14,519 bases of DNA, from assembly GCA_003564925.1 (NCBI GenBank), contig PXDW01000090.1:1-14519 (forward strand), read 5' to 3'. The notes under the pieces were generated by a model. That model made no database searches. It was not told where the DNA came from and worked only from the letters and a program-made list of their open reading frames with translations. A program made the translations under genes and the position numbers. This stretch comes from Candidatus Woesearchaeota archaeon. GTDB taxonomy: Archaea > Nanobdellota > Nanobdellia > Woesearchaeales > PXDW01. This document shows, in pieces, positions 1-6,874 of this stretch; positions within the stretch are counted from its first letter, which is position 1, and every line of letters starts with the position of its first letter.

Positions 1-2
1 AA

Positions 3-800
3 GAGGAAAATAGAGGGCATCCTTACTGGGCAATAAAGCGCGCATTGAAAAGAACAGGCATAAAAGACGAAAAAATAAGGCGTGCCATGGGAAGAAGAAA
101 GTTCAAAAGAAAAGCTTATAAAAATGTTGTTTTTGTTTCTCAACTTATACTATGGCTGTTATTGGTGATATTCTCATCTGTTTCCAGCCAAGAGTCTATA
201 ATTCTTATAGTTGCTGCTTTCTCACCCATATTTTTAAGCTATCTAATTTCGTTCTATATTGTAAATGGTATGAAAGAAAAATTCCTATTGTTTATTGTTC
301 CTTTTATAACAACAGCAATTGTTTTTGTGCTTTTTGCCTTGTTTGCAAACAGGATTTTAGAGAACATGGATATTGCAAACCTAACTTTTCTGAATGTTGC
401 CATAAGGCTAATATTTAACATATTTGTTTATTTTGTAAACGACTACAAGAACGTAAATATGCCTCCGCCTGAAGACAGGGATAAAGCCGAAAGAATTGTT
501 GAAAGTGTTCTTATGAAGAGCCAAAAAGATATAGATGCCCTAAGAAAAGAGTTTGGGGCTGTTAAATTATCCCAGAGGCAAATATTATATGACTTAGCAG
601 AGATTAAAGCAGAAGAAGAGCCTGAAATAGAAAAGCAGAAGATGGTTATGGCAACAATGAACGGAAAAAGATATCATAGGCCCAGCTGTATAATTGTAGC
701 AAATATTGATTCTAAAAATATTATACATTTTAAGGACAATGAAGATGCTATAAGCAAAGGTTACAGGCCTTGCAAGGTTTGTCTTCCTGATAAAGATTGA
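3..800 (+). CDS. Membrane protein with C-terminal Ada-like zinc-binding domain (5' end outside window)
   Basis: The reading frame is open to the left edge. A TTG at 45 could be a start, but the 14 codons before it (EENRGHPYWAIKRA) read as protein, so I treat the gene as 5'-truncated by the window. Numbering from Leu45, a basic N-terminus (residues 1-26) is followed by four hydrophobic segments at about 27-47, 51-73, 80-102 and 114-132. A charged, probably helical linker covers about 140-200. The last 50 residues match the layout of the Ada metal-binding domain family: YHRPSC (H211, C215), then a conserved GYRPCKVCLP ending (C243, C246), giving a probable His-Cys3 zinc site. In Ada this fold holds zinc and binds DNA. 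As a stand-alone or fused module it is common in membrane and secreted proteins of unknown role. No function is assigned. A zinc-ribbon gene follows after 2 nt, probably on the same transcript. Confidence 0.75.
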   Translation, partial: EENRGHPYWAIKRALKRTGIKDEKIRRAMGRRKFKRKAYKNVVFVSQLILWLLLVIFSSVSSQESIILIVAAFSPIFLSYLISFYIVNGMKEKFLLFIVPFITTAIVFVLFALFANRILENMDIANLTFLNVAIRLIFNIFVYFVNDYKNVNMPPPEDRDKAERIVESVLMKSQKDIDALRKEFGAVKLSQRQILYDLAEIKAEEEPEIEKQKMVMATMNGKRYHRPSCIIVANIDSKNIIHFKDNEDAISKGYRPCKVCLPDKD

Positions 801-802
801 AA

Positions 803-925
803 ATGATAATAAAATGCCCAAAATGCAGACATACGATGAAATACAACCCCATATATGGCAAATCATCAAAAAAAGTTAAAAAGTGCGTCTATTGCGGTTT
901 TAATATACTTGTTAAAAAAAGGTAA
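803..925 (+). CDS. Small zinc-ribbon protein, 40 aa
   Basis: ATG at 803 to TAA at 923-925 encodes 40 residues with two zinc knuckles: CPKC (C5, C8) near the start and CVYCG (C28, C31) near the end, separated by 19 residues. It is otherwise very basic (many Lys and Arg), as in small archaeal zinc-ribbon proteins that bind nucleic acid or act as subunits of larger complexes. The start lies only 2 nt after the stop of the upstream membrane-protein gene, which argues for co-transcription and translational coupling. No family name or function can be given. The regular CxxC pair and tight spacing make a real gene likely despite its size. Confidence 0.7.
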   Translation: MIIKCPKCRHTMKYNPIYGKSSKKVKKCVYCGFNILVKKR

Positions 926-938
926 TATAAGCCTATTC

Positions 939-943
939 TTTTT
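939..943 (+). terminator. Weak oligo-T terminator candidate after the zinc-ribbon gene
   Basis: A run of five T (in TATTCTTTTTAAAG) lies 14 nt after the zinc-ribbon stop. Archaeal RNA polymerase can terminate at oligo-T without a hairpin. This run is short, so the call is weak. Confidence 0.25.
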
Positions 944-1002
944 AAAGACTCTCTAAATATGTAAAAATGACCTGATTTAAACCTATTAAAAGGCAAAAAA
1001 AC

Positions 1003-1018
1003 CAAACCTTTTTAAATA
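1003..1018 (+). promoter_or_regulatory. Archaeal promoter (BRE/TATA) of the gyrA operon
   Basis: The purine/C-rich BRE-like stretch CAAACC precedes TTTTTAAATA, whose TATA 8-mer TTTAAATA is at 1011-1018. With the 23-nt offset seen at the leaderless genes in this window, transcription would start near 1041, leaving a leader of about 29 nt before the gyrA ATG at 1070. A second AT-rich element (TTTATATTTTA around 1026-1036) is an alternative TATA that would give a shorter leader. Confidence 0.6.
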
Positions 1019-1041
1019 CCAAATCTTTATATTTTATAGAC

Positions 1042-1059
1042 GAGAAATGGCTGTTTCTC
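1042..1059 (+). promoter_or_regulatory. Inverted repeat / hairpin in the gyrA leader
   Basis: GAGAAA (1042-1047) and TTTCTC (1054-1059) are perfectly complementary around a 6-nt loop. The repeat begins one base after the predicted transcription start. It ends 10 nt before the gyrA ATG, and there is no Shine-Dalgarno sequence between. It could be a 5'-terminal mRNA hairpin, an operator for a dimeric regulator, or chance in AT-rich DNA. Confidence 0.4.
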
Positions 1060-1069
1060 TATAATAAAA

Positions 1070-3505
1070 ATGGCAGAGGAAAAAAACAACAAAGTAGAGA
1101 AAATTATCCCTCAAGTAATAGAGGATGAAATGAGAAAGTCTTACATAGATTATGCTATGTCTGTCATTGTTGGGAGGGCTCTACCAGACGTCAGGGATGG
1201 GCTAAAGCCAGTTCATAGGAGAATTTTATTTGCTATGAATGATCTCGGTATGCATTATAATAAGCCTTTTAAAAAATCTGCAAGAATTGTTGGAGAAGTT
1301 CTTGGTAAATATCATCCACACGGAGACACTGCTGTATACGATTCCATGGTTAGAATGGCTCAAGAATGGTCATTAAGATATCCTTTAATACAAGGTCAGG
1401 GAAATTTTGGGAGTATTGACGGAGATTCTGCAGCCGCTATGAGATATACTGAAGCGCGCTTAGCCAAAATAAGCCAGGAAATGCTTCAAGACATAGAAAA
1501 AGAAACAATAGATTTTGTGGATAATTTTGATGGTAGTCTTAAAGAACCAACAATATTACCTGCGAAAATACCAAATCTTCTTGTAAACGGAAGCTCAGGC
1601 ATAGCTGTTGGTATGGCAACAAATATACCGCCCCATAATTTAATTGAAGTTTGTGATGCTATCAAAGCTGTTATAGAAAACCCAAACATAACAACAGAAG
1701 ATTTAATACAGCACATTAAAGGTCCTGATTTTCCTACAGGAGGAATAATCTGCGGAAATCAAGGTATTCACCATATATATAAAACAGGAAGGGGAAAAAT
1801 AAAAGTAAGGGGAAAAGTAAGGATTGAAGAAAACAGCGGAAAAGAAGCCATTATTGTCGATGAAATCCCATACCAAGTGAATAAGTCTCTTCTTATTGAA
1901 GAAATAGCAGCTTTGGTAAGAGACAAAAAGATAAAAGGAATAAGTGATATAAGAGATGAGTCTGACAGAGAAGGAATGAGGATAGTTATAGAGCTTAAAA
2001 AAGACGCGAGCTCGAATATCATTATAAACCAGCTTTACAAACACAGCAGACTCCAGGTTACTGTGGGGGTTACAATGCTTGCATTGGTTGATAATGAGCC
2101 AAAAATACTTAACCTAAAGCAAGCGCTTGGATTCTTCATTATACATAGAGGCGAGATAGTAAAAAAGAGGACCGAATATGATTTAAAAAAAGCGAAAGAA
2201 AGGTCTCACATTCTAGAGGGGCTAATAACAGCATTAAAAGATATTGATATGGTTATAAAAAAGATTAAATCCAGCAATACTGTAGAAGAGGCATCTGAAA
2301 GCTTAATTAAAAAATACAAACTAAGCAAGATACAATCAAAAGCCATTCTAGAAATGAGGCTTCAGAAATTGGCCTCGTTGGAACAGGAAAATATTAAAAA
2401 AGAGCATTCTCAGCTGTTAGAAACAATAAAGAAATTAGAATACATACTTTCAAATAATGATGAGATTTTAAAAATTATAAGAGATGAAACTGAAGATATA
2501 AAAAAATATGGTGATGAAAGAAGAACAGATTTTATTGAATATCAAGAAGACCTCAATATGGAGGATTTGATAAAACCTCATGATGTGGTCGTAACAATAA
2601 CGAATTCCAATTATATAAAAAGGCTTCCTGTTGAGACTTATAGGCAGCAAAGAAGGGGTGGAAAAGGAATAATAGCAACTGGAACAAAAGAAGAAGATTT
2701 TGTAGAAGACCTCTTCATTGCTAATACCCATTCAATGATACTTTTCTTTACCGACAAAGGCAAGGTTTATTGGCTCAAAGTATATGATATACCTGAAGCA
2801 AGCAGGCAAGCAAATGGAAAAGCTATTGTTAATTTGATCCGTACTGAAAAAGAAGAGAATATAAGTTCTTTTATACCTGTAAAAGAATTCAATGAAAAAA
2901 GATATCTTGTATTATCAACTAAAAAAGGGATAATAAAGAAAACTGCTTTATCACTTTACTCAAAACCAAGAAAAGGGGGCATAATAGCCATAAACTTAGA
3001 TGATGGGGATGAATTGATTAATGCGGCTATAACAGACGGCAATAAAGAGATAGTAATAGCAACTAAGAAAGGAATGGCTGTAAGATTCAATGAAAATGAT
3101 ACTAGACCTATAGGAAGATCTGCAAGAGGGGTAAAAGGAATAAACTTAAGAAAAGATGATGAAGTTATAGGGATGGTTGTTGCGGACCCTGATAAAACCT
3201 TATTGAGCATAACTGAAAACGGATATGGAAAAAGGAGCCTTATAAAAGACTACAGATTAGTAAGAAGAGCTTCAATAGGTGTAATAAATATAAAAGCAAC
3301 TGAAAGAAACGGCAATGTTGTCGCGATAAAAACTGTTGATGATGAAGATGAGATGATGTTTATAAGCAAAAAAGGCATAATTATAAGAGTGCCTGTGAAG
3401 GGTATTTCTACTATTGGCAGAAACACACAAGGAGTAAGATTGATGAGACTAAAAGAAGATGACAGAGTAGTTTCTGCAGCAAAAATAATTAATGAAGAAG
3501 AATAA
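1070..3505 (+). CDS. gyrA: DNA gyrase subunit A
   Basis: This 811-residue protein is the DNA-cleaving and wrapping subunit of gyrase (A2B2), which introduces negative supercoils using ATP through GyrB. The winged-helix/tower domain is complete. RALPDVRDGLKPVHRRIL is at 36-53, and the quinolone-region segment HPHGDTAVYD at 82-91 has Thr87 and Asp91 at the positions of E. coli Ser83 and Asp87. The catalytic Tyr126 lies in AAAMRYTEAR. The coiled-coil and DNA-gate regions follow to about 495. The C-terminal beta-pinwheel starts with an intact GyrA box, QRRGGKG (527-533), which identifies gyrase rather than topoisomerase IV. Repeated blade motifs run to about 805, and there is no long acidic tail. 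gyrB is not in this window. Gyrase in archaea is understood to be of bacterial origin. The gene heads a probable operon with a THUMP methyltransferase (4-nt gap) and MBF1. Confidence 0.97.
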   Translation: MAEEKNNKVEKIIPQVIEDEMRKSYIDYAMSVIVGRALPDVRDGLKPVHRRILFAMNDLGMHYNKPFKKSARIVGEVLGKYHPHGDTAVYDSMVRMAQEWSLRYPLIQGQGNFGSIDGDSAAAMRYTEARLAKISQEMLQDIEKETIDFVDNFDGSLKEPTILPAKIPNLLVNGSSGIAVGMATNIPPHNLIEVCDAIKAVIENPNITTEDLIQHIKGPDFPTGGIICGNQGIHHIYKTGRGKIKVRGKVRIEENSGKEAIIVDEIPYQVNKSLLIEEIAALVRDKKIKGISDIRDESDREGMRIVIELKKDASSNIIINQLYKHSRLQVTVGVTMLALVDNEPKILNLKQALGFFIIHRGEIVKKRTEYDLKKAKERSHILEGLITALKDIDMVIKKIKSSNTVEEASESLIKKYKLSKIQSKAILEMRLQKLASLEQENIKKEHSQLLETIKKLEYILSNNDEILKIIRDETEDIKKYGDERRTDFIEYQEDLNMEDLIKPHDVVVTITNSNYIKRLPVETYRQQRRGGKGIIATGTKEEDFVEDLFIANTHSMILFFTDKGKVYWLKVYDIPEASRQANGKAIVNLIRTEKEENISSFIPVKEFNEKRYLVLSTKKGIIKKTALSLYSKPRKGGIIAINLDDGDELINAAITDGNKEIVIATKKGMAVRFNENDTRPIGRSARGVKGINLRKDDEVIGMVVADPDKTLLSITENGYGKRSLIKDYRLVRRASIGVINIKATERNGNVVAIKTVDDEDEMMFISKKGIIIRVPVKGISTIGRNTQGVRLMRLKEDDRVVSAAKIINEEE

Positions 3506-3509
3506 TTAA

Positions 3510-4619
3510 ATGAAAGGTCTTATCATAGCAAATGAAGGGGTCGAAGATATTTCCGCTTTAGAGATAAAGGAATTGCTAAATCTAGATGATGTTGATATAA
3601 GAAAAAAAGCTGTTTTGTTTGAAATAAAAAAACTAAAAGACTTGGCTTTCTTATGCTATAGGGCACAATCTCCAAAAAGAATAATTCATCTTCTTGGCGA
3701 GACAAGAGTAAGTGATAATTTAGAGGATACAATAAAAAATTTTGAAAAAATATTGAATTATAAAGAGTTAGCCGATTATATCGATAATAAAGTTATCAGG
3801 GTAGATTGTGAAAGGATTGGAAAGCATGATTTTAAAAGTATTGATATAAGCAAAAATATAGCTGATTATTTGATAAAAAAAGGGTATAATAATATTTCAT
3901 TCAAAAATCCTGATATAATTATATATGTTTTTATAAACAATAAAAAAGCATATATTGGAATTGATTTTTCAGGTGATATTAGCAAAAGGTATTATAAAAT
4001 ATTCAATAACTCTAAGAGCATAAAAGGTAACACCGCTTATTGTTTGCTGAGAAAAGCAGAGTATTCAAAAGGAAAGACTTTGATTGATCCTTTTTGCAGG
4101 TCTGGAGAAATAACTATAGAAGCTGCTTTATTCTCTCATGAAATGGTGGTTCAAAACAAATTTCCATTTTTGAAGTTTCTTGATTTTGGCTTAAGCAAAG
4201 AAATACCAGGAAAAAAAAGTAATGAAAAAATAAGCATTTATGGTTACGATTCTATGGAAAGGAACATAATTGCTGCAAGAAAAAACAGCAAAATTGCAAT
4301 GGTTGACAAATTAATAAACCTAAATAAAGCTGATTTATCTTGGATAGAGACAAGGCACGATAAAGAATCTGTTGATTGCATAGTTACAAGGCTTCCAGAA
4401 ACATCAAAATACAAAAAAGAAGAAGCCATATGTAAAGTGTATAAGGAGTTTTTTGAAAAATCATATAAAATATTAAATAAAAATGGAAAAATTGCCTTGA
4501 TAAGTAAAAACGTTGAGTTGATAAAAAAGGAAAAAGGAAAACTTAAAATAGTAAAAGAGCTTATTATACAAAGTGGGAAATCTGAATTAAAAGCGGTAAT
4601 ACTTGAAAATGCAATGTGA
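3510..4619 (+). CDS. THUMP-domain SAM-dependent methyltransferase with degenerate catalytic motif
   Basis: This 369-residue protein has the architecture of the THUMP / UPF0020 RNA methyltransferases, the group containing archaeal Trm14, Trm-G10 and eukaryotic THUMPD proteins, which modify guanosines in tRNA. Residues ~1-155 form the N-terminal and THUMP regions (RVDCERIGKHDF near 97-108, IYVFINNKKAYIGID near 138-152). KRYYKIFN (159-166) is the usual linker. The Rossmann domain starts with motif I DPFCRSGE (193-200), where the family normally has DPFCGSG. It continues with the SAM-binding acidic residue in YGYD (247). Motif IV, normally D-P/L-P-Y/F-G, reads VTRLPET (292-298), so the catalytic Asp and the aromatic are replaced by Arg294 and Glu297. 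The RNA-binding half looks normal, so this may be a non-catalytic or altered-specificity member. It lies 4 nt after gyrA and overlaps MBF1 by 11 nt. Confidence 0.8.
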   Translation: MKGLIIANEGVEDISALEIKELLNLDDVDIRKKAVLFEIKKLKDLAFLCYRAQSPKRIIHLLGETRVSDNLEDTIKNFEKILNYKELADYIDNKVIRVDCERIGKHDFKSIDISKNIADYLIKKGYNNISFKNPDIIIYVFINNKKAYIGIDFSGDISKRYYKIFNNSKSIKGNTAYCLLRKAEYSKGKTLIDPFCRSGEITIEAALFSHEMVVQNKFPFLKFLDFGLSKEIPGKKSNEKISIYGYDSMERNIIAARKNSKIAMVDKLINLNKADLSWIETRHDKESVDCIVTRLPETSKYKKEEAICKVYKEFFEKSYKILNKNGKIALISKNVELIKKEKGKLKIVKELIIQSGKSELKAVILENAM

Positions 4620-5055
4620 TATATGTGGTTCGGATGAAGAACTTTTTCTTGCTGATATTGAAGGTACTAATTTAAATGTCTGTAAAAAATGCAGCAATTA
4701 CGGAAATGTAATAAAAAAGATAAAAAAACATGTAGCTCCTGCAAAAACCAATTCAAAAAATTTTGAAGCCGAGAGTAGTGAAATTATACAAACTTTTGTA
4801 GATAATTTCAATAACATTATAAAAGAGAAAAGAGAAAAGCTCGGGCTAAAGCAAAAAGAGCTGGCCAAAATAATGGCAGAGAAAGAGTCTGTTATACATA
4901 AATTAGAATCTGGAACCATAGAACCAGATCTGCAACTTGCAAGAAAAATAGAGAAAGTCCTTAAAATAAAAATAATTGAAGAGCAGGAAGTAAAAAAAAC
5001 AGAAACAAAACATAATACAGAAAAATTAACTATAGGTGATTTAATAAAAAGATAA
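4609..5055 (+). CDS. Multiprotein bridging factor 1 (archaeal MBF1), zinc ribbon + HTH
   Basis: I chose the ATG at 4609 (148 aa) rather than the TTG at 4603. It overlaps the upstream methyltransferase stop by 11 nt. The N-terminal zinc ribbon has CDIC (C3, C6) and CKKC (C25, C28). A basic linker follows, then a cro/C1-type HTH at about 74-120 (EKLGLKQKELAKIMAEKESV; HKLESGTIEPD). The C-terminal LTIGDLIKR is the typical ending of archaeal MBF1. In eukaryotes MBF1 bridges TBP and activators. Archaeal MBF1 is reported to associate with ribosomes, and its role is not settled. Co-transcription with gyrA and an RNA methyltransferase is seen here. The stop codon directly abuts the stop of the convergent gene (5055/5056). 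Confidence 0.93.
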   Translation: MQCDICGSDEELFLADIEGTNLNVCKKCSNYGNVIKKIKKHVAPAKTNSKNFEAESSEIIQTFVDNFNNIIKEKREKLGLKQKELAKIMAEKESVIHKLESGTIEPDLQLARKIEKVLKIKIIEEQEVKKTETKHNTEKLTIGDLIKR

Positions 5056-6060
5056 TTACATTATGTCTTTAAAGACTTCTTCAATTATATCTTCAGACCA
5101 TCCTGTCACCATAAGCTCCTTTTTTATATCTCTCCTTAACTTACCTTTTTTTAATGAAGATGAGATATAATTAGCCATCATGGATTTTTGGTCCTCTGGA
5201 AGTGAAACATCTTCTAAAGCCGACATGATCTCTGCTTCGTTCCAACCTTTGCTAAGAAGATGGTTCTTTATTTCATTATAAGAATCGCCTTGGGCTTTCG
5301 ACTGCTCTATAAAACCAATCATATCTGAAGAATTTGAAGATAGTGGGTTATCGATTTTTTTAGAAAATATTTTTTCCTTATTAATGTAAACAACTCCAAT
5401 AGCAAGAAATACAAATATAATGATAAGAAATATCATTCTAGAATTGTTGTTTTCTTTTTTCAAATCTTCTTCCAGGATTGGCGCAATATCGTCGTCAGGT
5501 TCGAATCGGTCCACAATATTTTCTTTTTGTTCAGAAGGGCTTCCACCTATATAGAACCAACCAAAACTAGAAACCCAAGAATCATAATAATAGTAAGTTC
5601 GGTCTTCTTTTTCAGTTTTTTTAGTTTCCTGAAGCTTCCAGTCATCTTCTTTTTTATACAAATTTATACTAAACTCATCTATGTTGTTTTTTTCTATCCA
5701 TGATTTCTCGACTCTGAATTTGATTATTATACTTTTTATGTTCGAATCTTTTATCCCACTCTTCGAGATATTAATAAACTGGTATGGGGTGTCTTTTGTT
5801 CCGGGAAAAAATTCTCTCAGATTATCTACTCTCTGTGCCCTCATTGAAGAAAGCTCCACTCCTTCTATCAAATTGAAATAAACTGTAGTTACTGCTATAT
5901 CAAGGTTGTTGACAAAAAAACTATTTGTACCAGGTTCTAATGAACTCCATATTGTTGTAGAAGGCAAATATATCTGCGAAGATGAAAAATAAGGCAAAAC
6001 AAAAAAGAACAATATTGAAATAATAAAAATTACTGCTAATCTTTTAAATTTTTTTTTCAT
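5056..6060 (-). CDS. PGF-pre-PGF domain surface protein with C-terminal duplicated cytoplasmic repeat
   Basis: The start is placed at ATG 6060 (334 aa), not at the upstream ATG 6106-6108. The upstream one lies 3 nt downstream of a TATA box and so before the predicted transcript start, whereas 6060 has a GAGG ribosome-binding site at 6065-6068. Residues 1-29 are a signal sequence (MKKKFKR, then a hydrophobic core). Residues ~55-172 match the PGF-pre-PGF domain seen in archaeal secreted proteins: TTVYFNL, then FRVEKSWIEKNNID and INLYKKEDDWKLQ, and a closing YYYYDSW and FGWFYIGG. An acidic linker leads to a transmembrane helix at about 209-226. The cytoplasmic tail holds two copies of a ~38-residue helical unit, FIEQSKAQGD..EIKNHLLSKGW..EIMSALEDV and YISSSLKKGK..DIKKELMVTGW..IIEEVFKDI. 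No canonical PGF-CTERM sorting tail is present. The function is unknown, probably cell-surface. Its stop abuts the MBF1 stop. Confidence 0.75.
   Translation of the reverse strand: MKKKFKRLAVIFIISILFFFVLPYFSSSQIYLPSTTIWSSLEPGTNSFFVNNLDIAVTTVYFNLIEGVELSSMRAQRVDNLREFFPGTKDTPYQFINISKSGIKDSNIKSIIIKFRVEKSWIEKNNIDEFSINLYKKEDDWKLQETKKTEKEDRTYYYYDSWVSSFGWFYIGGSPSEQKENIVDRFEPDDDIAPILEEDLKKENNNSRMIFLIIIFVFLAIGVVYINKEKIFSKKIDNPLSSNSSDMIGFIEQSKAQGDSYNEIKNHLLSKGWNEAEIMSALEDVSLPEDQKSMMANYISSSLKKGKLRRDIKKELMVTGWSEDIIEEVFKDIM
5065..5076. other. 12-bp perfect palindrome at a convergent gene junction
   Basis: GTCTTTAAAGAC is self-complementary. It lies 10 nt after the MBF1 stop, inside the last codons of the convergent PGF-pre-PGF gene. 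It might act as a bidirectional 3'-end structure, but no oligo-T tract follows directly on either strand, and it is also coding sequence. Confidence 0.2.
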
Positions 6061-6110
6061 TTGGCCTCTTTTTTCAAATATATTATATATGAATAAACTA
6101 TGATTCATAG

Positions 6111-6118
6111 TATTTAAA
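6111..6118 (-). promoter_or_regulatory. TATA box of the PGF-pre-PGF gene
   Basis: On the minus strand TTTAAATA spans 6118-6111. The 23-nt offset used elsewhere in the window predicts a start near 6088 and a 28-nt leader carrying GAGG four bases before the ATG at 6060. The leader has only a weak AT inverted repeat. Confidence 0.55.
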
Positions 6119-6195
6119 TTTACCTATAAAAATTATTGAGAATAAAGTATATTGATAATTAATATATAGCCGATTATATTCTTTTAAAATTATTT

Positions 6196-6200
6196 AAAAA
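6196..6200 (-). terminator. Weak oligo-T terminator candidate after the thioredoxin-like gene
   Basis: Five T follow directly after the TAG stop on the minus strand, with a further T4 tract about 10 nt on (minus strand, near 6183-6186). This is consistent with hairpin-free archaeal termination, but weak. Confidence 0.25.
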
Positions 6201-6836
6201 CTAAATTAATTTTTCTAAAGCCGCCCGATTCTTAAATCCGTAGTGAACTTCATCATTTATTACTAGAATTGGAGTTTTTGTTTTATCAAGATATGTTTTT
6301 TGGATTGTGTCCAAAGCAGGATTGTGTATATTTATATCCAAAGGATAAACCATTACATGAGGGTATTTTCTTCTTATATACGTAAGAACATTTCCTTGTT
6401 GTTCACATGTTGCGCAGTCTCCTTCATTGGAATAAAAATAAAGTATTAATGTGTTATTTTTACCGCATTCCTCGTTTGCTCTCTTAAGAAAAAGCCATTG
6501 CTTCAAACCAAGCAAAGAATAGTATTCTTTAAGCCTTATAACTGTCGGGTTATTTAATCCTAAGGTGTTTTCCATATGGCTGAGTCTGTTGCTCAATTCA
6601 TGTAACTCATCTGTTAAAGGAGTAATATCCAATGATTCGCATGGGTTTTGAGATAAAAAATCATATTGGAGCTCTATTGCCATTGTCTGAACTCTGAAAG
6701 CCCTTTCCATATCTTCTATGTTTCTTAATTTTACATCTGAAAAGTAATTCCCAACAAATATTCCGGCAATGAATATTATTGTTGTTATAAACAAAACTAC
6801 AATATATTTACTAACTGTGAATTTTTTATCGTTCAT
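6201..6836 (-). CDS. Membrane-anchored thioredoxin-fold protein (CxxC)
   Basis: I place the start at ATG 6836 (211 aa), because a TATA element at 6866-6859 sits exactly -30 to -23 from it. An upstream ATG at 6851 would add five residues but lies before the predicted transcript start. A single N-terminal transmembrane helix (about residues 10-31) follows a basic cytoplasmic stub, so the rest should face outside. A helical region (about 40-120) precedes a thioredoxin-like domain of about 125-211. It begins with a beta strand LILYFYS, then DCATC (C141, C144) as the redox motif, and TKTPILVIND with a cis-Pro candidate (P189). Two further cysteines (C66, C124) could form a structural disulfide. 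The likely role is extracytoplasmic thiol-disulfide exchange. It lies downstream of the glycosyltransferase genes but has its own promoter. Confidence 0.75.
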   Translation of the reverse strand: MNDKKFTVSKYIVVLFITTIIFIAGIFVGNYFSDVKLRNIEDMERAFRVQTMAIELQYDFLSQNPCESLDITPLTDELHELSNRLSHMENTLGLNNPTVIRLKEYYSLLGLKQWLFLKRANEECGKNNTLILYFYSNEGDCATCEQQGNVLTYIRRKYPHVMVYPLDINIHNPALDTIQKTYLDKTKTPILVINDEVHYGFKNRAALEKLI

Positions 6837-6858
6837 AAAAAGAAAAAGCATTAATTGG

Positions 6859-6866
6859 TATAAAAA
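6859..6866 (-). promoter_or_regulatory. TATA box of the thioredoxin-like gene, leaderless spacing
   Basis: TTTTTATA (minus strand 6866-6859) lies in the short gap after the GT2 stop at 6875, at -30 to -23 from the ATG at 6836. This predicts a leaderless mRNA and separate expression from the upstream glycosyltransferase operon. Confidence 0.55.
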
Positions 6867-6874
6867 TATTTCTG

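Noticed and set aside
1047..1064. Five-codon upstream ORF (MAVSL) before gyrA
   Set aside because: It lies within the predicted gyrA leader and starts with ATG, but has no ribosome-binding site. A five-codon frame is expected by chance in such a leader.
926..1069. Possible RNA gene between the zinc-ribbon gene and gyrA
   Set aside because: The stretch is AT-rich, with no GC-rich conserved fold, tRNA arms or kink-turn (C/D box) motifs. A promoter and a short leader hairpin account for it.
6061..6108. Upstream ATG at 6106-6108 as the start of the PGF-pre-PGF protein
   Set aside because: It is 3 nt from the TATA box TTTAAATA and so would precede the transcript start. The added 16 residues would also come before a normal signal sequence that starts at ATG 6060.
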